NCBI GenBank assembly: GCA_947561395.2
Contig: OX387192.1
Span: forward strand, 5,864,221-5,928,220
Reading direction: 5' to 3'
DNA: 64,000 nucleotides
From: Buxus sempervirens
Lineage: Eukaryota > Streptophyta > Magnoliopsida > Buxales > Buxaceae
Part shown: in pieces, positions 32,001-45,100 of the stretch
How the letters are laid out: each line of letters starts with the position of its first letter
How positions within the stretch are numbered: position 1 is the first letter of the stretch
Program-made: the position numbers and the translations under genes
The notes under the pieces: generated by a model
The model's database searches: none
What the model was told of the DNA's origin: nothing
Seen by the model: the letters and a program-made list of their open reading frames with translations, nothing else

Positions 32001-33239
32001 CAAGATTACCATTTAAATAGGTGCAAATATGCAAATGTGCAAATTCAAATTCAATTTCCCAAAACCAAATTCAAGGGAGGCACTCGGCAGCTACCTGGTT
32101 GCCAACGGCAGCACTCCCTACGGCGACGAACAGCAACTTCGATGAGACAGCAAGGTTGCCCGCAGCAACACTCCACACCGCAACGAAAACCAACTTCGAT
32201 GAAACAGCAGGGTCGTCGACGCCAACAAACTTCAACCGCGGTGGCTCTCCAACGACCAATGCCTCAATGTGTGCAAACAGAGAAAGGGGTTTCGATTACA
32301 GAGGGTTACTTAACGACGGAGAGGGAAACAATGCACGAAACAAATGGAGGAGGAGAGGGTTTTGTCGAGGTAGCGAAGGGGTTTTTGGAGAAGAATAGAT
32401 CAATGGGGAAGGAGAGTGGGGGAAAGTTGGTTGGCGTTCGTCGGCCTTGAAGAAGACGAAAATCTGAGTGGGGAAACCACTCGCATTCGCCGGCGAAGAG
32501 AGGAATGGGGGAAGGAGAGGGTTTCGGTTTTTTGGAGAAGAATATGAGAATGGGTCGGGGTTCGTGGAGGTTCGTCAGCCTTGGAGACGAAGCAAACTTG
32601 CTCCGGCAACAACCCTAGTTCGCCGGCGAAGAAAGGATTCGGCGGTCGTTCTTCGTCGGCTTCCGTTCGATTTCGCAGGGTTTTCGCACAGGAGACGAGA
32701 GGAGAGGAAAGGAGAGGAGAGAACGACGGCACGTGCAATGACCCCCTTATATTCAAGGGCATTTTGGGCATTGCAATTTTCCCAAACGTGCAATGACCCC
32801 TTTCTGGCATTAATTCTCAAAAGTGGCATGTTTTTGAAATTAAGCATCTTTATGGCATGTTTTTGTAATAATCGCTGTAAAGTTGCCCTTTTTTGAAATT
32901 TTCCCTTATCGCTTTATGCTAAGTAAGTTGATGGCTGTGAAGTGTGGAGATTAGTTGTGGTCTTAAGGACCTTGCCTAGTCCCTATTCGAGGAAAAAGGG
33001 GGTGCTATTGTGAAGGTACCAGGAGGGGGAGTTCCTCTTGCAGATTCTTGGTTTTGATCTCAAGAAATGAGAAGAGTCCCTAGCTTCTCTCATGGTTCTC
33101 ATTCAAAGAACAACAAAATAAAAAACAAAGGAAAGAAAGGGTGGTAAGCTAAAGGGAAGTTTGGCAGAGAAAATGGCATTTGCATTACTGTGAAGGTACT
33201 GGAAACCCCACAGAAGTTAGCGAACACCCCAAGAGAGCA
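29003..33239. other. Non-coding stretch, AT-rich then GC-rich
   Basis: No recognisable gene. A 22-bp perfect inverted repeat lies at 30244-30265 and 30536-30557. Two frames of 90 and 66 codons (30095-30367, 30992-31192, plus) match nothing I know. 32080-32750 is GC-rich with overlapping frames on both strands and is not convincingly coding. 32750-32905 repeats GCATGTTTTTG and ends in AAATTTTCCC, which resembles a MULE terminal repeat, but no partner end was found. Confidence 0.5.
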
Positions 33240-33259
33240 GACGAACCAGATCTAGTTGA

Positions 33260-34070
33260 CGCCGCAGCCTTTTTTTTAAAAATCGAGCCAAACCGCATTT
33301 GATATGCGGTTCAGCCCGGACCATATTCCATATGCGGAAATTTCCCATAATTAATTAAAAATTTCATTTTTGGACCCGGTTGGACCAAATCTGACCCGAT
33401 TTGCCATACATGCACCTATTGGGCTTTGTGGGTCAACCCAAGCCCGTTTTCGAGATTGTGGGCCCATCCGGGCCCACCAAGGTTTAGTGGGCCTTCCAAC
33501 GGGGCCCTCTACCAGTCCGGCCCAAACCAAGTCCGTTTTCAATAAATGGGCCAAAGGCCATTTGATTAATCACCCATGGGCCAAGTCCAAGCCCATTGGG
33601 CCTTAAAAGCCTGAACCAACCAAACTTGCATGCTTTAACTAAGCTTTAAATCAAAGAAAACCCCAAAACCAAGAAGGGTTACCCAATAACCCCATTGGGC
33701 CATGGGCTTGAGCCTAGCTTGGCATTCCCACGGGCCTTCCAATGGGGCCCGTACCCAACCCACTTCACCAAAAAGAATAAAAAAGATAAAAATAAGATAA
33801 AGGGATCTACACCTTTAAATGGTCCCCACCAGACTTGACCAAAATACATGTTGGATTAGGAAAGCGTGAGATAGTTGACTCAAAACCAGGGAGACCTGAG
33901 GGACCTGTCAAACCGAAGGTGTGGGCCGGGGTGTCTTCGGACTTCCCTAGACGTAACCGAGAACTTAGCTAGATCTCCAATAAGCTGCAGACCAGAAAAT
34001 TAGACCCAGATAGGCATCCTTGTGTCTGGCTGCACCTCTCAGGCAATGGCGACTCCGAATGTCCCGAGGC
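33260..34070 (+). mobile_element. LTR relic of a Tat-like retrotransposon (probable)
   Basis: Rich in GGGCC and TTGGGCC phrases, typical of some plant LTRs. Near 34047 AATGGCGACTCCG resembles the Tat primer site TGGCGACTCTG of the element at 4246. No second LTR, no coding part and no target duplication were found; the L1 LINE begins about 45 bp later. Confidence 0.4.
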
Positions 34071-34112
34071 ACGCATCATTTGCATGCGCCTCGTCGTGCG
34101 ATCGATTTTTAG

Positions 34113-37100
34113 GTGCGCATAATGTGGGATAACTCTGTTTCTCTGGAAGTCATTTATCAGGATTCATGGATTGTTCATATAGTGATCAATCAATATTCAG
34201 AAAGAGAAACTAGAATCTCATTCGTTCATGCTAATCACAACAGTACCACACAAAGGCAACAATGGAATCGGATAAGAGCACTTGATAATGATCAGGACAA
34301 ACTGTGGATGCTCCTAGGTGATTTCGATCACGTTGTCATGAATGAGAAAGACAAGCAAGGTGGCAATAAGCACAAGGTATATCAAGCTAACCCTCTCCTT
34401 GATCTTATTAATGATTGCAATTTTATGGTACGTCATCCTAAAGGGTTAAAGTTCACATGGGATAATGGGATAATTGGGCTTGGAAGAATAAAAGAAGAGA
34501 TTGTTCATGTCTTCTGCAACCTAGTGTGGTTTATCAAGTACCAGGATACCTTCATCTCCTAGGAACCAATCATGGGGTCAGACCACAGTCCCAATCACAG
34601 CACAAAAAATAGGAAAAAAGCTTTTAGATTTGAGTTCTTTTGGACGAAGGAAAATAAATGCACCAACATTATTGAAAAAGAATGGAACATTGAAGTGAGA
34701 AATGGAAGATCATGCTCTTTAATTGACAAGTTTGAAAAGCTCGGTAAGGAGTTGGTCCAATGGAATAAGAAATCCATTGGAAACCTCCATACTAAAGCTT
34801 TGAAATTGTATTCCAAGATAATGGAAATCCAATCACAGAGTGGAAGAAGAATTGATGGGTCCCTGACAGTCAAAGAGCATGAGTTGAGAAAAGAACACTT
34901 CCGTACCCCAAAACAACAAGAAATTTTGGGGGCTCAAAAATCTAGAATAAATTGGTTGAGAGATGGGGATCTCAACACAAATTTTTTTTCATGTTTCCAC
35001 CCTTGCTTGTAGACAAAGGAATAAAATATCTCAAGTCAAGGATGGAAACAATGAAGTATTCACCAAGCAAGAGGACATTGAAAAATGTTTTGTGGATTAC
35101 CATGCTAACATTTTTCATGACAGTACCAATGATGCAAATGCTTGTGAAATGCTTTTCCTAACTCAGTCTATTGATGATCAGGATAATTCTGAACTACTCA
35201 AACTTGTGACTAATGAGGAATTCTTAAAAACTGTCAATGAAATGGGCTTAAGGAAAAGCCCAAGTCCAAACGGCTACGAAGGTTTGTTCTATCAAAAATA
35301 CTGGGGCATTGTAGGGAATAAGATATCTTGTATGGTCAGAGAATTTTTTTTGTTTTGGGCTTCTTGAGAGAGGGTTAAACCACACTTTCATTACCCTCAT
35401 TCCCAAAGTGGACCATCCCAACCATACCAAAGACTTTAGACCCATCAGTCTCTGCAACTTTAGCTAAAAAATCATAGCAAGGATAATGGTTAATAGTATG
35501 AGGCCTCTCATGAACAAATTTATCTCTCCTAACTAAAGTGCTTTTCTGGTTGGTAGGTCCATTCATGATAACATAATATTAGCTCAGGAAGTCATGCATC
35601 ACATTAAGGGGCAAGAAAAAGGGGAAGAATGGTGAGTTTGCTCTAAAAGTAGACCTTGCAAAAGCCTATGATAGACTTAGATGGGATATGATTAGAAAAG
35701 AATTGGTGGGATTGGGTTTTAGTCAACACTGGATATTCCTCATTATGCAATGTGTCACCATTGTTTTTTATTCCACTTTGGTAAATGGCATGCCTGCAGG
35801 TAACATCAAACGAACTAGAGGTATAAGGCAAGGGGATCCTCCATCCCCTTATCTGTTCATCATTACTCAGCATGTACTGTCAAGGGCCCTCCACGAAGCC
35901 AAAAGGGCAAGCACTTTACAAGTCTGCCGGAGGGGCCCTTCAATCTCACACTTGATGTTTGCTGATGACCTCCTTCTATTCGGAAAAGCCAGCCCAAAGG
36001 AAGGTAAAAACATCCTCAAGACTGTTTATGATTTCTGTTCAGCTACTGGTCATGAAATAAATCTCTCAAAAACTAAGTTAATTGTTAGCGCATGCATTAA
36101 AGGAAAAACTAGAGGGGATTTGGGAAGGGTTTTTGGAGTAAAAGCCAAGACCAAATTTCAAAAATACTTGGGGATCCCCTTGGCTGCTTGTAGAATCACA
36201 AACTCTTTGTTTGCTGATATCCATAGTAGAATAAACACAAGGCTAGCTTCCTGGAAGGCAAGAATGTTAACTCAAGCTGGTAAAATCACTCTGATTAACT
36301 CAGTAGTGATGGGCATGCCAATCCATTTAATGTCTTGCTACAAACTCCCAATAAGACCATTGACTGTATTGAGAGGGAGTCCAGGAATTTTATGTGGACT
36401 CAAACAAAGAAGGAGAGGTCAATGCATACAATTGGTTGGGAAAAAAATCTGTAGACCAAAGGAGGCAGTAGGGCTTAATGTTAAGAACTTGAAAGCATTT
36501 AACGAGGCCCTTTTAGCAAAGCAAGGTTGGGAAATGGCAACTGGCTGTGACTGCTATTGGGGGAAATTCTTCAAGAGTAAATACTTCCCCAACAGTAGTT
36601 TTATGGAGAGTGTTAGAAAAGTCACTGATCCAACTATGTGGAAGCACATTCATGGGTCAAAAAAGCTCATTTCTAGAGGCAGGGGATGGAAAATTGCCAA
36701 TGGACTATCCATTCCCATAACTGATACGAGTTGGATCCCGTATGTTGATAATCAAACAAGTCAACCAGATCCAAGGGGCATTGAGAACATCAACACAGTA
36801 GATGATCTGATTAACCCAGCTACCAAATAGTGTGACATGCACACTTTGCACAAGCTGTGGCCTCCTGAGATTGTTAGCATCATTCAAGCCATCCATGTAA
36901 AGTAGAATAACGACAATGACAGTCCCATTTGGAAGGTAGGTAAAGCTGGTAACTCCTCTGTCGTGTCTGCATATGATATTCTAATGAATAGAGGTAATAT
37001 GGATAGCAACTGTCTATGGAAAAAATTGTGGAAAATTCACTGTCCTTAAAAGATCAGACACTTTATTTGGAAAGCTATGCAGGATGGGCTCACTACCAAT

Positions 37101-38330
37101 GATATTCTCCATCAAAGAATTAACCTGCAGGTGCAAGATTGTGTGCTGTGTAACTCAAAACGAGAATCAAGTTTGCATCTCTTCATAGAATGCCCCTCCT
37201 CCCGGGCAGTTTGGTTTGCTGCCAAAGGTGGTTTGCTTGACAACTTAGAGCCTCAACCCACAATGAAGGAATGGTGGTTTAAAAGAATGCAGCAAAAGGA
37301 GGCTGATCTAGAGGACTTGGCGGCATGGACTAACTTATGGTGGACTGTATGGAAAGCCAGAAATCAAATAATATTTGAAGGTCAAAAAGCTAACTTAGCA
37401 CTGAGTATATCTTTCTTCAATATCTTACAGGTAGACTCATAGGAATTGAAGAAGAAGGAGAAAATTCCAACAGAGAAGAGAGACTTTTACGTCAGCTGGA
37501 AGAAACCGAAGGAAGGATATGTGAAGAATAATGTCGATGGAGCTGCGCGTGGAAGTCTTGGGAAAGCAGCCTGTGGGATCATGTGCAGAGGTGTAGATGG
37601 TCAATTTATAGCAGCTGAATCCCACCTGCTTGTCACAGCGTCTGCATTAGTGGTGGAGGCCCATGCAATTCTTGAAGGAATCAAGTTAGCGAGAGCTCTC
37701 TCAATAAGAAAGTTTTTTTTTTTTTTTTAAACTTGGGGGTATCCAGGCCAGCTTGCGCGCACCACGACTAATCCCCAAGGGCTTGTGTAATCCCCTCGTC
37801 TCACACAAACCGGATAATTACCAGGCCAAAGGCCCTGGGGTTAGCCCCAAAGAATTGATGGCACCTGAGAAATTTTGTACCTGAGACCATGGAGGGAGCA
37901 TACCCCCAAGCCCCAAGCCTTGACCACTAGGCCAAGACTTGGGGCCTAGTGGTCAAGGCTTGGGGCCATATGTAAGAAAGTTGTGATAGAAAGTGATTCG
38001 CAAACCATATGTAATTTTATGAAGGAAGCCCCCTTAGAGTTACCATGGACCATCAAGGATATCCTGAGTGAAGCCTGGGAAACTAGCCTATCCTTTGATT
38101 CATTCTCAGCCATTTACACATACCGGGAGGCCAATTCGGTTGCAGACTGTTTGGCAAAACTATGCACTTAATTCTTTTCTGTCTTTGGATGAGTCAACCC
38201 CCATCCTTTGTTTCATCTCTCCTTAGCTTTTAGCTTTGATTACATGGGCGTCACTTATGTAAGATCTGTCAATTTGGAATAAAAGCTATTTTTACCGTTT
38301 TCTTACAAAAAAAGAAAAAAACAAAGAAAA
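34113..38330 (+). mobile_element. Decayed L1-type LINE, 5'-truncated, interrupted by a SINE
   Basis: The second LINE protein can be followed in order despite stops and frameshifts: end of the endonuclease (LLGDFDHV, 34300; SDHS, 34577), reverse transcriptase (KVDLAKAYDRLRWD, 35648; RQGDPPSP, 35830; LMFADDLLLF, 35953), a zinc-ribbon near the RT C-terminus (FIWKAM, LFIECP, 37060-37200), and a C-terminal RNase H (NVDGAARG, 37530) that resumes after the SINE with VIESDSQTICNF (37983) and ends at 38171. A polyA tail lies at 38307-38330. ORF1 and the start of the endonuclease are missing. No target duplication was recognised. The RT stretch 35688-36830 is open for 380 codons. Confidence 0.9.
37715..37972 (-). 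mobile_element. SINE with inverted duplicate of its head
   Basis: A 258-bp insertion in the RNase H of the LINE, flanked by a 10-bp duplication TAAGAAAGTT (37705-37714, 37973-37982). On the minus strand it ends in a poly-A run and carries a pol III A-box-like GGCCTAGTGGTCAAGGCTTG and a degenerate B-box. The head appears twice as a perfect 24-bp inverted repeat (37910-37933 and 37943-37966) with a 9-bp spacer. Confidence 0.8.
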
Positions 38331-38688
38331 AGTATATGTGACTTTTTTATACTTTGAGGAGAATCAAGCATATCATTTTAAGGAAGCTATGTAATGAAAG
38401 CTCATCCAAACAATAAGAACGATTACGTTGCACAATGGATGACAATTATATAATTTTCGCTTGAAAGAAAAAGATTTCACCAATAACCAAAAAACGGCTA
38501 GTAAAATAGTAAATCCTGCCGATAAAAAGATTTGATGAGTGACAAAGAATTGTTGCCATTAAAATCTTGGAGTATAAAATGGATTATTAGCATGCTTACA
38601 CATGGTAGCATAACATCCATTATTATACTTACTCATTGTAGTGATAATTTTAAATTATTTAAAAGCATGTTATTTTAAAAAAATTAGG

Positions 38689-38719
38689 TTCGCGTGCTTA
38701 GCATGGGTAAAAAAACTAG
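38689..38719 (+). mobile_element. Helitron-like 3' end
   Basis: A short hairpin (CGTGC TTA GCATG) followed by GGTAAAAAAACTAG and then T fits the plant Helitron terminus (hairpin, short A-rich spacer, CTRR, inserted before T). The 5' end (TC) was not located, so length is unknown. Confidence 0.45.
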
Positions 38720-38984
38720 TTTACGTATAGACAATAGCGTCTCTCAACCCGCAACCGAGCTCACTGAGCCTGATCCGTAATGACTATCCACGACTTTACA
38801 TTTGTCTATATTGAATCTAAACCCAATTTAAGTTTTAATTTAACAGCTTCTCATAAAATAATTCTTCTAATACAATTCACTTATAACTAACTATTAAAAA
38901 ATATAAACAAGCTAAAAAATATAAATCCAACCCATAACTTTCTTACAGACATCCTATTGTTAAAAAGGTCCTCTATTTTTTTTT

Positions 38985-39517
38985 GGGCTTTTGCATCCAT
39001 GTCCTTATATTATGTTATATTTGCATGTATGCCTTATTGTTTTCAATATTTGTATTTATATCCCTCTGTTTTATATAACCGTTTCAATCATACCCCTGAC
39101 ATTAAAGTCCGTTAACTTTTATTATTTATTTTTATTAAATGACCAAAGTAACCTTTGATAAAGTAAAAATATTTTGTATTTATCCTCTTATATTCTTATA
39201 AATTCATTTATGTACTTACATTATTATATTTATTGCATATATACTTTAAATCATTGATATTAATTTGTTTAATTAATAATTTTTCATATGAATTCCACCT
39301 AGACCCATATTCATTTGCCTATGTAATAAACTTTTCATCTCATAGAAGGATAATTTAGTCATTTAATAAAAATAAACAACAAAAATTAATAGAATTTGAC
39401 ATTAGGGGTACATCTGCAACAATTATGCTAAATGGAGGGGTATAAATATAAATATTTAAAAAAAGTGGATATAGATGCAAATATATCATAATGTAGGGGT
39501 ATCGATGCAAAAAGCCC
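38985..39517. mobile_element. MULE-type MITE with about 155-bp terminal inverted repeats
   Basis: The left end (GGGCTTTTGCATC...) and right end (...GATGCAAAAAGCCC) are inverted copies of each other over about 155 bp, with about 220 bp of AT-rich interior. Flanked by runs of nine and ten T, consistent with a 9-bp target duplication TTTTTTTTT. No coding capacity. Confidence 0.75.
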
Positions 39518-41218
39518 TTTTTTTTTTCAATTTAACTATAATACCCAAGTTTTTTACTGTCACATTAGTATCATAACTAACGGTCCACATAACATAACGC
39601 TTCTTTATTTTTTGTTCTTTTGCATGTGCATAGCATGTGCATTCCCCTAGTTATTCAATAAAATAAAACCATGTATATCTTCCAAAGGAGGAAGAAGAAA
39701 AGTGAATCAATTTTACTATTATTATTTAAGTAGGCTATTTTTTATTTGTGTATGTATGTTACTCCTCATACTGTCTAGTAAAAAGGAGGACAGACCCCTT
39801 AAATACATCATAAATTCCCTTTCCTTCGATGAACATTGGCCTGATAGAGACCTAAGATTTTCCCCTCAGACATTTTTTCTTTCCCTCAAGCATCTTTTTT
39901 TTTTTTTTTCTATTCTCAATTTTATTTAAGTTATTTAAGAGTAGTTGAAAGAATAATTGAATTTTCCATCTTTTCTACCTAACCAAATATAATCTTAAGT
40001 TCCATTAACTGAAAACCACCTGACAGAATGCAAGTGATTTCAATCTCGCTAATTTGATATAAATACCAGCACCCAGGTTTTACTAGTTTACAGCTAATTT
40101 TCCCTTTTTTGATCATAATGCCTACCTTACGATTCATCTCATTAAAGCTGCTGTAGATTATCAGCACCAACCAATATGTTTCGATTTAAGGATGAGAGAT
40201 TAGATTAGCCCAACAAAAAGCTAAATAGAACAATGTTACATGGATGCTAAACGATTATCCTAATAAGCACGCTGGTGAATTTTTTTTTCCTGACTACACA
40301 AAAATGAAATAGGGTTCAAACCCTCCCTATTTATTTATTTTTTTTAACATGTTGCGAAATGTAACCGTACACAGACAAATCTAGGAATCAAGATTTCCCA
40401 AGATTAGGAATTTAAAGAAATTTGACTACATACCATCTAAGTCTAGTGACATTCCGACAAAATCAGATGAAATTTCTCTCTATTTTTTCAAGATGGAAAA
40501 TTTATTTTTTCTAGATTTCTCAACATGCCGACAACATGCGCTTGGCAAAATCCGAAATTAACAACCTTTACCCCGCTCTTATGATTTGACGAGAAAAGTT
40601 CTTTTTTAATGTAATCTACATATGAACCAGCATGCCATCGGCTATTCCAACTCTGAAACACGTGTCCACGTTTGAAATAACTGATGAAACATGGAGACTA
40701 ACGTGGACACATGTTTTTAGAATAGCCAATGAAACATGGAGTCACTCCAGCTGACATGCCCCGCATTTTCAAATGCGGTCCAACCATTTAGACAAAGAAC
40801 ATTTAACTCCAACTAAGCTATTTTAAGCATAAGTCGTGAGTTCTTCCATCATATGATTTACCGTGCATACTCTCAACTCATTATACCCCAGAAACCTGAA
40901 GGAACCAAAGTGAATAAATGCTCAAATATTCCTTTGTGTGGGTTACAATGGGGCAATGCATTTCAGAAAACGTTTCAAAATACTTAAATTGATCATTCAT
41001 GAAGCCTTTCAGTATTTCTCCATCACCCTTTTTGTTGGGAGTATACCTTTGTCCCATTCAGGTCCGGCAATGCCATGTTTCTGAAAAATCTGAAAAGAGC
41101 TTCATCGTTAGGACTCAAAGTCAAAGTATGTTATACAGGTTTGGGATCCTCTGGCTTGACGGGACTGGTAATGTTCCTTCATGGTCAATATTTTGACAAG
41201 ACGCCAAATGAAAGTAGT
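39518..41218. other. Non-coding stretch
   Basis: AT-rich, with no recognisable gene. A small foldback at 40638-40731 has arms of about 28-33 bp (GGCTATTC...ACGTGTCCACGTT against AACGTGGACACATG...GAATAGCC). Confidence 0.6.
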
Positions 41219-41982
41219 GGGCTGCGTTTGGCATTGCTTTTCGCTTATTGCTTCAAAAAGCAATTAGATTGGTTTTTCTTCTATGAAATTCTTTTTATGA
41301 AGCAAAATTGTTTGGTTCACATTTGCTTTTGTTGAAAAAAGCATATTTGGTAATATCAAAAACATAAAAATTACTTCTTGCTTAATATTATGACAAAATG
41401 TACTATTTTAGTAAGGGTGAGTGGTAGTAGTGATGGTGTTAATGGTGGATGGTAATGATGATGGTGGTAGGGGTGGTGGGTGTGTGGTGATAGTCATGGT
41501 GTGGCTGTGGGGGGTGTAGATGGTACTGGTATATGTGGATAGTGGTGGAAGTGTCGTTGGTGGTTGTAGTAGTAGGGGTGATGGAGGACGGTGGTGATAG
41601 CGGTGGTGGGTGATAAGTGGTTCTAGTGATGGTGGATGGGGTGTAATGGTGGGTGCATCGGTTGTGTTAGCAGTGGTGCCCATGGTAGGAAGTAAGGATG
41701 GATGGTGGTGGGTGGAGGTGGTGGTGGGTGGTTTATAGTGGTGGTTGGTAATGGTAGTGAGCGGCATTGGTGGTGTGAGTAGGTTGTTAGTATTAGATTA
41801 GTAAAAACAAGCAAAAAATAAAAACTGAGAAGCAAAAATATTTTGCTTCTCAAGAAAATCAATTAGATTGCTTTTGCTTCATCATGAGAAGCAAAAACAA
41901 GTACTAAACAAACATGCTTATTGCTTCAAAAAGCTTGATTTTGCTTAAATAAGCAAAAGCAAAAAGCAATGCCAAACGCAAC
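41219..41982. mobile_element. hAT-like foldback element with a GGT-rich core
   Basis: The ends are inverted copies: GGCTGCGTTTGGCATTGC at the left, GCAATGCCAAACGCAAC at the right. Each is followed by GCTTATTGCTTCAAAAAGC-like blocks and GAAGCAAAA motifs. The core 41408-41770 is a degenerate GGTGGT/GGTGAT repeat. An 8-bp target duplication is not clear (AGTAGTGG against CGTAATAG at best). It sits next to the 3' end of EMC10. Confidence 0.65.
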
Positions 41983-42105
41983 CGTAATAGATCTGGTCTA
42001 AAAACTCACACAGGTGTTGAATCTGACTAGCTAAAACATACTGATTCACCCAGATCTGAATTTAATAACTAGAGCTAATCAGAGAGTTCGAAGATAATCT
42101 ACCTC

Positions 42106-45100
42106 TCATCTTCTTCGCACGACAGCTGGTGCCCGCTGCTGAGTTTGGGAGGCTGACTGCCCAGCAGCCTGTTCCTCAGGCATATTCATAGCTTGGGTAA
42201 TAGCATTCATCACAATGAGTCCAAGGGGGATAAGATACATCCACTGCAAACGAGAGAACAAAAGCAATGCAGAAGAGGATTTTGAAAAGTTTACTTTCTA
42301 CCAAGCAAATCATAACAACTGGAATAGGCTGAAAAATTGCAAAAGAGGCATCATCTAAGGATACTCACGTATTTAGCCCAGAAAGACCTCTCTGGTGGTA
42401 TTATACCTTCATCTTCCCCATTCTCCCCTCCAAGAATTTCCTCTGAAAAAGCAGGAGTTCTGCGAAAACCAAACCACTCATAATTGTTACCGACGTTTAA
42501 GTCCCCATATGGAAGTATGATTACCAACTGCGGATATACTTAAATACATTTGAAGCCTCAGCCTCAATCAGTCAAACTGATGAGGCCATGAATCAAGTAT
42601 CATCGGACACCAAAAGGGAATGCCTCGTCCCAGTAGTATATGGTGAATTGATCCAAGATATCAACAGGTATGAACTGACCAGTACATTTGAAGGACCTAG
42701 AATCTAACCAATATCTCCAATCAGTTCAATCTGATACCAGCATGACTGGACAGTAACAATAACAAGCCATAACAAAATTCGCTATACCAACTAGCTAGGG
42801 AATTTGTGCAAATAACAACCACAGTGGGATGCCTTAACCAGGTGTATAAACAGGTAAGCCTGCAGGCTGTTCGCATCCATGTAAGGGGAGATGCCAACCA
42901 TCTCTCTTTTTTGGTGACTGGCCAATCCAAACAAATATTGAAACTGACAAGCACATTTACCATTTGTGACAAGTTAAAACGTGGATGAGTTGGTGATCCA
43001 CCTAAAAAAATCCTAACAGGGTTGAATCATTGTGATCAACTGAGTGGAATGTCTTAGTGAGGAAAAAGTCATCAGATTTGACACCAGAAGTCAGAAACTG
43101 TATCAGGTTACATGCACACATAAAACGAGATAACATGTTGAAAGATATTATGGCCCAGTGATAATAACTATTAGTAATAACTTACACTGATGTCTGAACT
43201 CAGGACTGTAAAATGATGACTTTCATATCATGGTTAAAGAAACAAACTCAAAAGACTCTGCAGCTACTTTCCACCATATTATCCATCTGTAAATGACTAC
43301 AAATTGCGAATTAAGGACCAATGCACAGTTGTCTTACCTTGGTGCCAGGTCGGTCTTCTTCAAGAGTGTGTGTGAATTGAAAGACCACTTTGCTGGCTGA
43401 AACAATGATAAAAAATAAAAATATTAATTTATGTGACATATTACTCCCTGTCTCCACAATGCACCTTTCGCTTCTCTAATTATGTTTTGATTTGTTCAGA
43501 GGTTTACAAATTCCCTTTGATGGTGGTTGGACCTAGTACTTAAGGACAAAACATGACGAATTGAAGTCACCTACTTGTCCCAATTAATAATAAATTACAG
43601 GCATTCCAAATTCATTCCTAATCAGGACAAATCAATGTTGCATATGACTAACGAGCTACAGTATGACAACTATTCACAGGCTTCCAATAAAAAGAGGTCT
43701 AATGAAGACAGGATGGCTAGGGTGGACAAGTAACCAAATATATAAGAGTGTCTTAAAGAGACAACAACACATGTCCAATCTAAAGCTCACTAGTGCCTGT
43801 ATTTCCTTTTTTTTTTCTTAGATAGAACCTATGTATATTGACTAGAAACTCAAACCACCACCCAGTTAACGGAGGCCTGAACATTTTCTTTCCTCTTTAT
43901 GAGAAATGTGATAAAGCTGATTAATAGATGACTCTTGTACTTGATTTTGTTGAGATAATAATCACACTAGGATCTTATAAAGGGGAAAAGCAGAAAAATA
44001 AAATAAAGCACGGAATGAAAATATAAATACTGACTTACAAATTTCAATGGCCGAGGATAAGGGCATGATCCAGGAGAACCATAATCCACTGCCAAAATAT
44101 TCAAACCGTCCTGTGAAAGGAAAAACAAAGGAAGAAAAGGAGGAAAAACTATGATAGACGCACACGCAATAACAATTATTTGAGCTGTAAGGACACAAAG
44201 CCTCCACCATATCATGATCAAAAAGGTCAAAACTCCCTTAGCAGATTCACATTCTAAATTACTGAACTATTTTAAGTAATTTTCTTTTCCATCATTGCAA
44301 GAGTATACTTAAAAAATCATAATCAACTAATTAGGCAAGCATTGTTCCAATCAAGGCATGGCTAGGATAAAGCTCAAACAAAAGTTAAGGCTCCCCTCCA
44401 ATTATCTACAGAAGATCTAAAGTCAATTCACAGAATTTGGGAAGTATAATTAACCAGTGAAACAGAAGTTCCGGCATTGGAGTGTGAAATGCCATAATAT
44501 TACAGATGCATTCATCTCTCCTTCCAGATGACCCAAGAGCAAACTAGGTTAAGAATATGGATTCTGTATTTACATAACTTTTTATCCCAACATATTATAA
44601 GTTCCAGGCATAACCCAGCCCTCACCAAGTCTTGCCCAGTGAATCTAGATTAAATGTGAGCCACCATGCAATGGAGGAGATGATTTACAGTTTCTGAATA
44701 AGCACTAGAATGAAGCACTAGGAATAATCAAAATTTTGGCAGTCCATGTGATGAAAGAAAACTTTGACAGAAAATGAGATTTCCAAATAGGCTTGGCCTA
44801 TGATAAACATTGGTGCTAGGATCTTGTTAAGAACACTCCATTCTTTTCTACCATATAATCCATGAATTCAACTGTCAATAACATCAAATGGAAGAGATAA
44901 GATTGATTCCATCTCCAAATCAAATAAACTTTTTCCAAAAGAGAGGCTTCAAGAACTAACTTGTGTGAAAATATTTTTAGAAACCAGTCAGGCCCTGATC
45001 TATTGATCTCTGTGCAGCAATACCGAGTAAAACTCTGAAAACATCAGATTAAAGGTACATTGCAACAGCAATCATCAGCTGAGAACCTGTAATGACCTAA

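Noticed and set aside
32021..32896. Overlapping frames of 125-142 codons on both strands
   Set aside because: GC-rich, no recognisable motif, three frames open at once; composition explains it.
41408..41767. 119-codon Thr/Pro/His-rich frame
   Set aside because: Translation of the GGT repeat in the foldback element.
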